Shown here in pieces: positions 50,954 through 59,077 of a DNA stretch of 64,000 nt. Position 1 is the stretch's first letter. The number at the start of each line of letters is the position of its first letter. Source of the DNA: Streptomyces misionensis (lineage in GTDB: Bacteria; Actinomycetota; Actinomycetes; Streptomycetales; Streptomycetaceae). The notes beneath the pieces were generated by a model. That model saw nothing but the letters and a program-made list of their open reading frames with translations, made no database searches and was not told the DNA's origin. A program made the translations under genes and the position numbers. The stretch spans positions 124,001 to 188,000 of the forward strand of contig NZ_FNTD01000004.1 in NCBI RefSeq assembly GCF_900104815.1. Reading direction: 5' to 3'.

Positions 50954-53915
50954 GACCGTGGCCGAGTTGGGCGAGGGCCAGGTCGAGCATGTCGGCGAAG
51001 AAATCCGCGGCGGCGGAGTCGATGCACAGCGGCGGCTTGATCTTCAGGATGTTGAGATGGTCGCCGGTGGGCTGGACGATGACGCCGAGTTCCAGCATGC
51101 GGTCGCAGAGTTCGGCGGTCTCCTCGGTGGCGGGCTCCAGGGTGGTGCGGTCCCGGACGAGTTCGAGGCCCAGGTAGAGGCCGGAGCCGTGGACGGCGCC
51201 GACGATGCCGTAGCGCTCGGCCAGCGCCTCCAGTCGTCGTTTCAGATGACTGCCCACCCGGACCGCGTTGCCCTGGAGGTCCTCGTCGCGCAGGGTGTCC
51301 AGGACCGTGAGGCCGACGATGCTGGAGACCGGGCTGCCGCCGGTGGAGGAGAAGAAATAGCCCTGCTCGCGGTAGCGGTCGGCGACCTCCTTGGAGGTGA
51401 TGACGGCTCCGAGGGGGTGGCCGTTGCCCATGGCCTTGGCGACGCAGACGATGTCGGGCACGACACCCTGCTGCTCGAAGCCCCAGAACCAGTGCCCCAG
51501 GCGGCCGTAGCCGACCTGCACCTCGTCGGCGACGGCAAGGCCGCCGTGGCGGCGCACCGCCGCGTACACCTCGGCGAGGTATCCGTCGGGGAGGGCGACG
51601 CCGCCGGCGTTGCCGTAGAAGGTCTCGCCGATGAACGCCCCTGCCGGGCGGCCGGAAGCGGCCAGTTCGTCGATCACCGCGACGGCCTCGGGTGCGTAGC
51701 GCACGGCGTCCGTCCCGCGGTGCCGGCCCCGGTAGGAGTTGGGCGAGTCCACGGTGTGCACCCAACTCGGGCGGGTGGCCAGGGCGTTGGGGTTGTCCTG
51801 GAGCGACGTGGAGACGGCGTCGGAGGCGTACGTCCAGCCGTGGTACGCCTCGCGCAGTGCGACGACGTCGTGCAGGCCGGAGGCGCCGATGGCCAGCCGG
51901 AGGCCCAGGTCCACCGCCTCGGAGCCGGAGTTGACGAGGAACACCGTGTCCAGGGGATCGGGAAGCAGTCGGGCGAGGCGTTCGGTGAACTCCACCACGG
52001 AGGAGTAGTGGAAACGCGAGTTGGTGTTGAGCCGTCGCAACTGCCGGGAGACCGCCTGCTCGACGCGGGGGTGGGCGTGGCCCAGCGGGGTGACGTTGTT
52101 GACGATGTCGAGGTACGCGCGGCCCTCGGTGGACAGCAGATGGTGGCGCCAACCCCGCTCGATGCGGGGCGGGTCGGCGTAGTAGTGCCCCTGTACCGTG
52201 GCGAACGCGGCGGCGCGCCGGTCGAGCAGGTCCCCGTCGCGCGCACGGCCGGAGTCGGCCGGGAGGCCGAGGAGGGGCGCGGGGTCGGCGGTGAGGGCGA
52301 GCCAGCCGGCGGCGTACTCGGGCCGGACCAGGCGCGGGACGACGGGGCCGTCGGCCTCGCGCAGCGCGACGTGGACCATGGCGCCGGAGCCGAGGCGGGC
52401 GATGTCCTCGCCCGCCCCCACCGTCGCACCGGCGCCCACCAGGGGACGGCCCTGCCGGGCGAAGGACAGCGACAACACCCGTGTGCCGTAGGTGAGTTCC
52501 AACCGGTCCGGTGCCGCGGCGAGGACCCTGCCCGCGGCGGGCGCCTGGAGCACGGCGTCCCGGCCGAGCCAGAGATCGATCCCGGTGGGCACCGTGGCGG
52601 TCGACGCCACCGACAGCACCTGCGCCCGGGTGAGCCGCGCACGGGCGTACCGCGTGGCGACCGCGGCCGCGCCGTCCGCGAGCGCGGAGGCCGCCAGCCG
52701 GTCCTCGGGGCCGGCGTCCGTCCACGCTCCGTGGTCCATGCAATCGGCGTCGGTGGACAGGTCGAGGAGGAAGATGTCGGCGGCGGCGAGGCCGCGCAGG
52801 AGAGGGCGCACCGGGGTGTCGGCCTGCGTGGTCGCGGCGGGCGCGGCGGCCGTGCCGGTCGCGTCCCTGACGAGGCCGGTCATCACCGGCAGGGGCAGCC
52901 GGGTGGCCTGTTCGAATATGCGCCACTCGCGGTCGAGCGCGGCCTCGGCGTAGGCGTTGTCCTCGTCGACGGCGGCCTGCTGCCGCCCGCTGACCACCAG
53001 GACGGCGGCGCGCAGGATCACCAGCGGCCACAACGCCTCCGCCTCCTGAGGGGAGAGTGGCCGAACGGTGTGGAAGGCGCGGACGGCCGGCAGCACGTGG
53101 TGAGGCTCGATGCCGTCATGGTGCAGCAGCGAGGACAGTGTCACGGCGAGTTCGCCGACCGCCCAGCTCTCGGTCACGTCACCGAAGTCGATGACCCCGT
53201 CCGGCATGGGCGGGTGGGTGCCGGGACGGCGGATCAGATTGTCGTCGGTGAGGTCCAGGTGCACGGCCTGCGACGGCAGTGCGGCGGCGACCTCCTGGAC
53301 GCGCCCCCAGGCCTCGGCGGTCGCGTCCTGGACGGCGGCACGCCGGTCGGGCTCGTCGATGTGCCCGGCGAGCTTGGCGACGACGCGGTCCGCGTGCTGC
53401 GGGTCCCACTGGAGCACGCGGTCGAGGCCCGGGTGCCGGAAGCCGCGCAGGGCGGTGCTGACCTCTGCGGCGATCGTGCCCATGGCCGCCACCGTGGTCG
53501 CTGACAGGTGCCGAGGTCCGGAGAGCGTGCCGCCGGGCAGGTAGCGCAGCAAGCGCGCGACGGCCGGACCGTTCCCGGTGTCCACGGTCGTACGGCGCGG
53601 GGAGCCGTCGGGGCGGCGCAGTACGGTGGCGACGCGCAGTTCCGGGCAGGCGGAGGCGACCAGGTCGGCCGCCGCGTCCTGGGCGTCGATCTCCGTGGCG
53701 CCGAAGGCGGGGTTGGCGATCTTCAGAACCGCCGTGGGCGTCCCGTCGTCGTGGAGCAGGAAGTTGGCGTCCTGCTGGCTGCCCAGCGCTTGTGCGCGCG
53801 CCGTGCTGCCGAGGTGTTCGGATGCGATGCGCTCCGCCTCGGCCGGTGTCACGCGGGGCACCGGAAGGGCGTCCTCGGTGAAGAAGTCCATCGTGCGGTA
53901 CTCGTCGTGCAGCAT
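50943..53915 (-). CDS. Fused APH-type kinase / M23-like / class III aminotransferase (phospho-lyase-like)
   Basis: A 990-aa multidomain protein. Residues about 20-340: aminoglycoside-phosphotransferase-fold kinase with catalytic HLDLTDDN (His219, Asp221, Asn226) and the metal Asp in GVIDFGDV. About 370-560: a beta-rich, M23/lipoyl-like segment (GRVLAAAPDRLELTYG, GATVGAGEDIARLGSGAMVH). About 580-990: PLP class III enzyme with VNSGSEAVDLGLRLA, DEVQVGYGRLG and the Schiff-base Lys827 in VAKAMGNGHPLG. The kinase/PLP pairing mirrors hydroxylysine kinase plus phosphohydroxylysine or phosphoethanolamine phospho-lyases. An Lrp regulator lies 51 bp upstream. Confidence 0.88.
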   Translation of the reverse strand: MLHDEYRTMDFFTEDALPVPRVTPAEAERIASEHLGSTARAQALGSQQDANFLLHDDGTPTAVLKIANPAFGATEIDAQDAAADLVASACPELRVATVLRRPDGSPRRTTVDTGNGPAVARLLRYLPGGTLSGPRHLSATTVAAMGTIAAEVSTALRGFRHPGLDRVLQWDPQHADRVVAKLAGHIDEPDRRAAVQDATAEAWGRVQEVAAALPSQAVHLDLTDDNLIRRPGTHPPMPDGVIDFGDVTESWAVGELAVTLSSLLHHDGIEPHHVLPAVRAFHTVRPLSPQEAEALWPLVILRAAVLVVSGRQQAAVDEDNAYAEAALDREWRIFEQATRLPLPVMTGLVRDATGTAAAPAATTQADTPVRPLLRGLAAADIFLLDLSTDADCMDHGAWTDAGPEDRLAASALADGAAAVATRYARARLTRAQVLSVASTATVPTGIDLWLGRDAVLQAPAAGRVLAAAPDRLELTYGTRVLSLSFARQGRPLVGAGATVGAGEDIARLGSGAMVHVALREADGPVVPRLVRPEYAAGWLALTADPAPLLGLPADSGRARDGDLLDRRAAAFATVQGHYYADPPRIERGWRHHLLSTEGRAYLDIVNNVTPLGHAHPRVEQAVSRQLRRLNTNSRFHYSSVVEFTERLARLLPDPLDTVFLVNSGSEAVDLGLRLAIGASGLHDVVALREAYHGWTYASDAVSTSLQDNPNALATRPSWVHTVDSPNSYRGRHRGTDAVRYAPEAVAVIDELAASGRPAGAFIGETFYGNAGGVALPDGYLAEVYAAVRRHGGLAVADEVQVGYGRLGHWFWGFEQQGVVPDIVCVAKAMGNGHPLGAVITSKEVADRYREQGYFFSSTGGSPVSSIVGLTVLDTLRDEDLQGNAVRVGSHLKRRLEALAERYGIVGAVHGSGLYLGLELVRDRTTLEPATEETAELCDRMLELGVIVQPTGDHLNILKIKPPLCIDSAAADFFADMLDLALAQLGHGHTG

Positions 53916-53966
53916 GCGGGGTTCCTCGGCTGGTGCGGGCAGACAGGGCGGGGATGCTCGGACGTC

Positions 53967-54407
53967 TCAGTCGACGTGCCACAGGAAACGGTGCGTGTGG
54001 ATCCCGAAGTAGGGGAAGTTCTCTACCGTCGTGACCCCCTCGACGGGCCGCACGACGTCGTTGATGAAGTCCAGCAGCTCCCGGGGCTGACCGCACACCA
54101 CCTCCACGAACAGATCGAAGCCGCCGGCCGTCAGGACCGTGTACACGACTTCGTCGTGCCGGGACAGCTCGTCGGCGACCGCCCGGGGATCGCCGTCGAC
54201 GCGCAGGCCGAGGAGCGCCATCGCCTGCTGGCCCATGGTCATCGGATCGGTCACTCCGACGACCTGGACCGCCTTGGCGTCGATCAGCCGCTGGAGCCGG
54301 AGCCTCGCGGCCGAGGGTGACAACCCGACCTTCGGCCCCAGGTCGGCGTACGGGATCCGGCCGTCGACCTGTAGCTCCCGCAGGATGGCCCGGTCGATCT
54401 CGTCCAT
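53967..54407 (-). CDS. Lrp/AsnC-family regulator
   Basis: A 146-aa regulator: HTH MDEIDRAILRELQVDGRIPY then LGPKVGLSPSAARLRLQRLI, and the RAM ligand domain (AMALLGLRVDGDPRAVADEL, VYTVLTAGGFDLFVEVV). Directly upstream of and co-directional with the kinase-aminotransferase gene (51 bp), so it probably senses an amino acid or amine that the fusion enzyme degrades. Confidence 0.9.
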   Translation of the reverse strand: MDEIDRAILRELQVDGRIPYADLGPKVGLSPSAARLRLQRLIDAKAVQVVGVTDPMTMGQQAMALLGLRVDGDPRAVADELSRHDEVVYTVLTAGGFDLFVEVVCGQPRELLDFINDVVRPVEGVTTVENFPYFGIHTHRFLWHVD

Positions 54408-54732
54408 GAAGCACCTCTCCCGCCTACGCGAACCGCAGGCATCGCACTTGTTTCAAGCACCATGCCGGATCAGCGCGCGCGATTCAAGCGTCAAGTCGAT
54501 CGAATCGAGCGAGGGAGCGGGTACACGAGTCCTCGTGATCGCTCGGCGCCCGGCAGTCCCGGCCATGACGACATCCCGGGCCGACACCCGGACCGCGGTG
54601 TGAGGAGGAGCCGTGAGACGGGCAGGAGGCCCATGACGAGAAGGCGAGGCAACCGGGTCTGAACGGCTACCTGGCCGGCCGGCCGTACGAGCGGCGGTGC
54701 GCGGCCGCCGCACGTGTCGGTCCGCCCTACAC
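54408..54732. other. 325-bp intergenic region upstream of the Lrp gene
   Basis: No gene seen. It contains CTTGTTTCAAG near 54449 (CTTG/CAAG inverted) about 45 bp before the Lrp start and a second TTCAAGCGTCAAG patch near 54484, possible Lrp binding elements. Confidence 0.4.
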
Positions 54733-55470
54733 TCAGGGTCCGAACCCCGGCAGCCAGGACACCTGGTCTCGGTAGAACAGCCAGCAATAGAGCAACCAGG
54801 CGCCGCACCAGACGGTGCAGGCGACGGCCCGCCGGCGAGCACCGGTCGCGGGCGGCGCGGAGGAGACCAGCCGGATGCCGGCCGCCAGACCACCGAGCGT
54901 CAAGGCCCACCAGAGTATGCCCAGGGCAGGGAGGTACTCCCACTGCCCGGCACGCGTTTCGATCACGTAGGCGCAGTAGCCGAGGGGAGCGGCGAGGTAG
55001 CCGACGTACAGCAGGCGGCGCTGCCGGCGTCGCAGTCCCGGCCGCGGTGGGAGGCCGGGTGGCCGGGGCGGCGCTGCCGGGAGGGGCGGAAAGGGCGGAG
55101 GTTTCGGCATCGTCACCGGCGGTCGGCCGTGTTCGGCCTCCCACGCTCGGCGCAGCCAGGCGGCACCCTCGCCGTACGCCTGCTCCCGTTGTCGTGGGTC
55201 GGTGACACAACGGTCCACCAGTGTTCGGACGAGCTCGTCGCCCTCGCTCGGTCCGGGCAGCAGCCGACCGCTGAGGTACTGCTCCCACACCACGTCACCG
55301 ACACGGCAGGCGTCCTGCAACTCCCGACGCGGTCGTCCGTCCACCAGTCTCCGCAGCCACTGTGCGAACGCCGCCGTCTCCGGCGTCGGTAACCCCGCCA
55401 CCTCGCCCCCCGGAAAGCACGTCGAGCCGTGAGAGCCGCAACGCCGCGCCCGCGTCTCAGTCGTCACCAT
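54733..55470 (-). CDS. Hypothetical membrane protein with N-terminal regulator-like region
   Basis: A 245-aa protein of unknown family. Residues about 30-85 (FAQWLRRLVDGRPRRELQDA, VVWEQYLSGRLLPGPSEGDE) resemble the helical N-terminal region of actinobacterial XRE-like or helix-bundle proteins. A Pro-rich linker (PPFPPLPAAPPRPPGLPPRP) leads to four hydrophobic segments, including GYLAAPLGYCAYVI and ILWWALTLGGLAAGI. A membrane-tethered regulator is possible but unproven. Confidence 0.6.
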   Translation of the reverse strand: MVTTETRARRCGSHGSTCFPGGEVAGLPTPETAAFAQWLRRLVDGRPRRELQDACRVGDVVWEQYLSGRLLPGPSEGDELVRTLVDRCVTDPRQREQAYGEGAAWLRRAWEAEHGRPPVTMPKPPPFPPLPAAPPRPPGLPPRPGLRRRQRRLLYVGYLAAPLGYCAYVIETRAGQWEYLPALGILWWALTLGGLAAGIRLVSSAPPATGARRRAVACTVWCGAWLLYCWLFYRDQVSWLPGFGP

Positions 55471-55668
55471 CGCACGAACGAACCGCGCTCGCGAGGCCCC
55501 GCACAGAACTTCCCGAGGATGTTCGCCGTCGGGGGCTCATGCCGGCGGCGGGCGGCCGTGTGGACGACGGATGGCCCCCCAACCCCCGTTCGGCCCTTGG
55601 CTGATGGCTTCGGACCGGGCAGGACAAACCGTTGGCCAGGAGGGACGTTCCCGTGGCAGGGTCCCGCC

Positions 55669-56436
55669 GTGACTGAGATGGACAGCATCGTGATCACCCC
55701 GCTTGTCGAGCGTCCCTCGTTGATCTCCCGGATCTACGAGATCACCGAGACGTGGCCGGCCTTCATCCCCCACGATCCGGTTGCCGAAGCCCTGCTGAGC
55801 CGGGTGGCCGAGGACTTCCCCCACTACTGCGTGGTGGCGACGGACGGCGACCGCGTCGTCGCCCGTGGGCTGAGCGTGCCGTTCGACAAAGACCTCGACG
55901 GCCGTGAGGACATGCCGGACAAGGGCTGGGACCAGGTACTCGTCTGGGCGTTCCGCGACCAGCGCCATGGGCACTCGCCGACGACGGTCAGCGCTCTGGA
56001 GATCACGGTGGACACCGCATATCTCGACCGTGGCCTGTCCTACCGCATGCTGGCCGCGCTGCGGGACGCCGTCGGCCGGCAGGGCCACAACGTGCTGTTG
56101 GCCCCGGTGCGCCCCACGGCCAAGCACCGCGAACCGCGCGTCACCATGGCCGACTACGTCCGGCGGCGGCGCGACGACGGGCTTCCGACCGACCCCTGGC
56201 TCCGAGTGCACGTCAGGGCCGGTGGCAGCATCCAGAAGATCGCCCCGGCATCGATGACGATCAGCGGCTCGCTGTCCCAGTGGCGCCAGTGGACCGGCCT
56301 GCCCTTCGTCAGCGACGGCGAAATCGACGTACCAGGCGCCCTCGTCCCGGTGCACTGCGACACCGCACACGACCGAGCCGTGTACGTCGAGCCCAATGTA
56401 TGGGTCCGGCACAAAGTGGAGACGCCCGTCACCTGA
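55669..56436 (+). CDS. GNAT-like N-acetyltransferase domain protein
   Basis: A 255-aa protein with weak GNAT features: SLISRIYEITETWPAFIPHD, the strand YCVVATDGDRVVARGLSVPF, LEITVDTAYLDRGLSYRMLA (acetyl-CoA loop position) and HNVLLAPVRPTAKHREP. It matches a large actinobacterial group annotated as N-acetyltransferase. GTG at 55669 (ATG at 55678 also in frame); no strong ribosome site. Substrate unknown. Confidence 0.7.
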   Translation: MTEMDSIVITPLVERPSLISRIYEITETWPAFIPHDPVAEALLSRVAEDFPHYCVVATDGDRVVARGLSVPFDKDLDGREDMPDKGWDQVLVWAFRDQRHGHSPTTVSALEITVDTAYLDRGLSYRMLAALRDAVGRQGHNVLLAPVRPTAKHREPRVTMADYVRRRRDDGLPTDPWLRVHVRAGGSIQKIAPASMTISGSLSQWRQWTGLPFVSDGEIDVPGALVPVHCDTAHDRAVYVEPNVWVRHKVETPVT

Positions 56437-56485
56437 CCACACCGGTCGGCCACCGCCGCGAACAAGAGGACCCATCGGTATCGTA

Positions 56486-56494
56486 TTGCTACTA
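56486..56494. promoter_or_regulatory. HxlR-type site: motif TTGCTACTA before the HxlR gene
   Basis: TTGCTACTA followed by GTTTTGCATGC, 31 bp before the HxlR start in an AT-rich patch. The same nine bases recur at 57024-57032 before the next gene, suggesting one regulator controls both promoters. Confidence 0.5.
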
Positions 56495-56524
56495 GTTTTG
56501 CATGCATACCAACGAGGAGTCCCT

Positions 56525-57016
56525 GTGACGGACAAGGCACGGCCGGTCGTCTTCCAGCACGGGCAAGCGTTCCTGGCGGCGATCTCCGAGCGCTGGAACT
56601 ACCAGATCCTGCGCGAGGTCTTCTTCGGAGTCCACCGGTTCGGCGAACTCAAGCGCGAGCTGGGCATTTCGGCGACGATGCTCACGGCGCGGCTGAACCA
56701 CCTCACCGAGCTGGGCCTGCTGGAGAAGCACGCCTATCGGGCGGACAAGCCCTGGTACGAGTACCGACTGACCGAGGGCGCGCGGGAGTTGGTCGTGCCG
56801 GCCGTCGTGGCGGTCACCCGCTGGGCCGAGACCCGCGCCGACGGCGAGGCGGCGCCGGCACGGGCCCTGCTGCACACCTCCTGCGGATACGAGACGGAGC
56901 CCTATCTCTCCTGCAGCCACTGTCACCAACCCATCGAAGCCGCCGATTTGCACCCACTCCCGGCAGAGGAGGCAGCGAGCACAGAGAGAGCGACCACGGA
57001 AGCCGATCTCAAGTAG
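56525..57016 (+). CDS. HxlR-family transcriptional regulator
   Basis: A 163-aa winged-helix regulator: ISERWNYQILREVFFGVHRF then GELKRELGISATMLTARLNH, the standard HxlR core, followed by the wing YRADKPWYEYRLTEGARELV. The tail adds CGYETEPYLSCSHCHQPIEA, a Cys/His set that could bind a metal or respond to redox stress. GTG with GAGGAG upstream. Probable regulator of itself and the downstream hydrolase/SnoaL-like pair. Confidence 0.87.
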   Translation: MTDKARPVVFQHGQAFLAAISERWNYQILREVFFGVHRFGELKRELGISATMLTARLNHLTELGLLEKHAYRADKPWYEYRLTEGARELVVPAVVAVTRWAETRADGEAAPARALLHTSCGYETEPYLSCSHCHQPIEAADLHPLPAEEAASTERATTEADLK

Positions 57017-57035
57017 TCAGCATTTGCTACTACTT
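57011..57035. promoter_or_regulatory. Inverted repeat AAGTAGT-N11-ACTACTT with internal TTGCTACTA
   Basis: Perfect seven-base arms spanning the HxlR stop codon and lying 53 bp before the hydrolase ATG. It shares TTGCTACTA with the HxlR promoter site. Confidence 0.55.
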
Positions 57036-57087
57036 GCAGTACGCTACGAGTAACGGCTCTACTCGAACCTCGGGGTGAGGAGTGACC

Positions 57088-57939
57088 ATGTCACGAACGG
57101 ACTGGCTCAACGACGTCACCGAGAAGCTGATACCGACATCCCTCGGCCTGCTGAACGTGCGGGTGGGCGGTCGGATCGACGGCCCGGCCATGGTTTTCTG
57201 GCCGAGCCTGATGATGGACGGCACCATGTGGCGGTTCCAGTACGAGCACTTCGCGCCCACGCACCGCGTGGTGCTCGTCGACAGTCCCGGACACGGCAGG
57301 TCCGACGCGCTGCGGCGGATCATCGACCTCAAGGAATGCGCCGACGCGCTGGTCGAGGTCCTGGACGCGCTCGGCATCGACACGTGCGTCCTGGTGGGCA
57401 ACAGTTGGGGCGGCATGCTGGCAGGGGTCTTCCCGGCGTACCACCCCGGACGCACCGCCGCTGCCGTCGGCATCAACTGCACCGCGTCGCTGCCCACGAC
57501 GTTCGAGAGCGTCTGGGCGACCGGACTGGCCGCCTACCTCGCGGTGCACGCCCGCATGCCGCAACTGGCCGCCAGGGCCGCGCGCTCGGCGTTCGCCGGC
57601 CCGACCGCCGAGGCCGAGAACCCCGAGTTCCTGGAGTACATCGACGTCGTGCTGGACAACGACCCCAAGTCCGTCGCGTGGGCGCTCCGCAGTGTCCTCA
57701 TCGGGCGCAGGGACGAGCACCGGCTGCTGGCGACCATTCCGGTCGGCATCCCTGTCCTGATCGTCGCCGGGGAGGAAGACAGCCAGTTCCCCGTGCACGC
57801 GGTGCGGAGGATGGCCGACGCCATCGAAGGCAGCACCTTCCGCGTGCTGCCGCACACCGCCCACCTGGCCGCGCGGGAGAACCCCGAAGAGGTCAACGCG
57901 ACCATCGACGCCTTCCTCGGAGCCCGTCTTGCCGCCTGA
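57088..57939 (+). CDS. Alpha/beta hydrolase
   Basis: A 283-aa enzyme with a complete catalytic set: DSPGHGRS after the third strand, nucleophile elbow LVGNSWGGMLAG (Ser), Asp in VAGEEDSQFPVH, His in LPHTAHLAARENPEEV. Resembles 3-oxoadipate enol-lactone hydrolase-like and general esterase members. GAGGAG seven bases before the ATG at 57088; a GTG at 57082 is less likely. Cotranscribed with the next SnoaL-like gene, probably under HxlR control. Confidence 0.87.
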   Translation: MSRTDWLNDVTEKLIPTSLGLLNVRVGGRIDGPAMVFWPSLMMDGTMWRFQYEHFAPTHRVVLVDSPGHGRSDALRRIIDLKECADALVEVLDALGIDTCVLVGNSWGGMLAGVFPAYHPGRTAAAVGINCTASLPTTFESVWATGLAAYLAVHARMPQLAARAARSAFAGPTAEAENPEFLEYIDVVLDNDPKSVAWALRSVLIGRRDEHRLLATIPVGIPVLIVAGEEDSQFPVHAVRRMADAIEGSTFRVLPHTAHLAARENPEEVNATIDAFLGARLAA

Positions 57940-57960
57940 CCCGACGACGAGGGCGGCAGC

Positions 57961-57992
57961 GGAACACAGGAACACAGGAACACAGGAACACA
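57961..57992 (+). repeat. Octanucleotide tandem repeat GGAACACA x4
   Basis: Four perfect copies of an 8-bp unit in the 68-bp gap between the hydrolase and SnoaL-like genes, ending three bases before the GAGGAG ribosome site of the latter. Slipped-strand change in copy number would alter spacing upstream of that site, not the reading frame. Confidence 0.9.
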
Positions 57993-58007
57993 GCGAGGAG
58001 AACAACG

Positions 58008-58400
58008 ATGACGCAGCATGCCGCTCCCGCTCCCGTGCCGACATGGGTCCGACAGCTCATGCGCGAGATCGACACCCTCGATTTCGGCGAGGGTTTCGCC
58101 CGGACGACCGACGACACCGAGATGTTCTTCGGCACCGCCCACGTGGTGGGTGCCGAGGCCATAAAAGCGTTCTTCGTGAAGATCGACGAGCCCCTGCACA
58201 TCGAGCACACCGTCCTGGAGTGCTGGGAGGCCCCCGACGGGGTCCTGTTCCTGCGCGGGGAGGCCACCATGGCGAAGAAGACCGCCCCGGACACCACCGT
58301 ACGGGCCCCGTTCATGCACCTGTACCGCCTCGACGACAGCGGGACGATCCGCACGATCCACATCACCGCCGGCCCACTGCGCACCGACGCCGTGATGTGA
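58008..58400 (+). CDS. NTF2/SnoaL-like nuclear transport factor 2 family protein
   Basis: A 130-aa NTF2-fold protein: VRQLMREIDTLDFGEGFARTT, DDTEMFFGTAHVVGAEAIKA, FVKIDEPLHIEHTVLECWEA and FMHLYRLDDSGTIRTIHI. Small ligand-binding or isomerase fold; function unknown. GAGGAG before the ATG. Second gene of the hydrolase operon. Confidence 0.82.
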   Translation: MTQHAAPAPVPTWVRQLMREIDTLDFGEGFARTTDDTEMFFGTAHVVGAEAIKAFFVKIDEPLHIEHTVLECWEAPDGVLFLRGEATMAKKTAPDTTVRAPFMHLYRLDDSGTIRTIHITAGPLRTDAVM

Positions 58401-58521
58401 CACCCACGGGCCGGCGAACCGGCGGCCGGGCCGCACCGGGCGTGACGGCCCTGGGTCGAGTACGCCCAACGCCTGTCGCGCGAGTGTAACGTCCGTCAGA
58501 CCTGCCTGGGATGCTCCGAGC

Positions 58522-58977
58522 ATGGAGATGACAGTGCAGCTGACGATCGACTGTTCCGATCCGCGGAGAATGGTGACTTTCTGGGCCGAGGCCCTGGGCT
58601 ACGTGCCTGAGCCTCCGCCGGCCGGCTACGCCACGTGGCGTGCTTACTGGGCGGCGACGGGGGTGCCCGAGGCAGAGTTGCCGACCGGTGCCGGGGACGT
58701 CCCGGAGTCGATCATCGATCCCGCGGGACGTGGACCGAGGGTGTGGTTCCAGCAGGTTCCGGAGCCGAAGGTCGCCAAGAACCGGTGGCACTTCGACCTG
58801 AAGGTCGGCGGGAGCCGTGACATCCCACTGGACGTCCGCGCACGGCGGGTCGAGGCCACGGTGGAACGGCTGGTGAAAGCCGGTGCCACCGTGCTGCGGA
58901 TCAACGACGACCCGGACACGGGGCTGTACGCCGCCACCATGCAGGACCCCGAGGGCAACGAATTCGACGTCGTCTGA
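58522..58977 (+). CDS. VOC/glyoxalase-like protein
   Basis: A 151-aa VOC protein of the common actinobacterial glyoxalase_6 type: QLTIDCSDPRRMVTFWAEAL, GPRVWFQQVPEPKVAKNRWH with WHFDLKVGG, and ATMQDPEGNEFDVV at the C-terminus. Single gene, followed by a strong hairpin. No metal set assigned. Confidence 0.85.
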   Translation: MEMTVQLTIDCSDPRRMVTFWAEALGYVPEPPPAGYATWRAYWAATGVPEAELPTGAGDVPESIIDPAGRGPRVWFQQVPEPKVAKNRWHFDLKVGGSRDIPLDVRARRVEATVERLVKAGATVLRINDDPDTGLYAATMQDPEGNEFDVV

Positions 58978-58989
58978 GGACCGTTGCGA

Positions 58990-59033
58990 CGGTGCTGGTC
59001 ACGGCCACTCGTTCACGGCCGCGACCAGCACCG
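58990..59033. terminator. Bidirectional hairpin between VOC and EamA genes
   Basis: Perfect 11-bp arms CGGTGCTGGTC/GACCAGCACCG with an inner GGCC/GGCC pairing, between convergent genes. Confidence 0.65.
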
Positions 59034-59077
59034 CCGCCACGCATCGCTGTCGGCGGACACGTCGCCGGTCGCGCCAC

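Noticed and set aside
50940..53504. 854-codon plus-strand frame
   Set aside because: Antisense shadow of the kinase-aminotransferase fusion; no motif or start signal.
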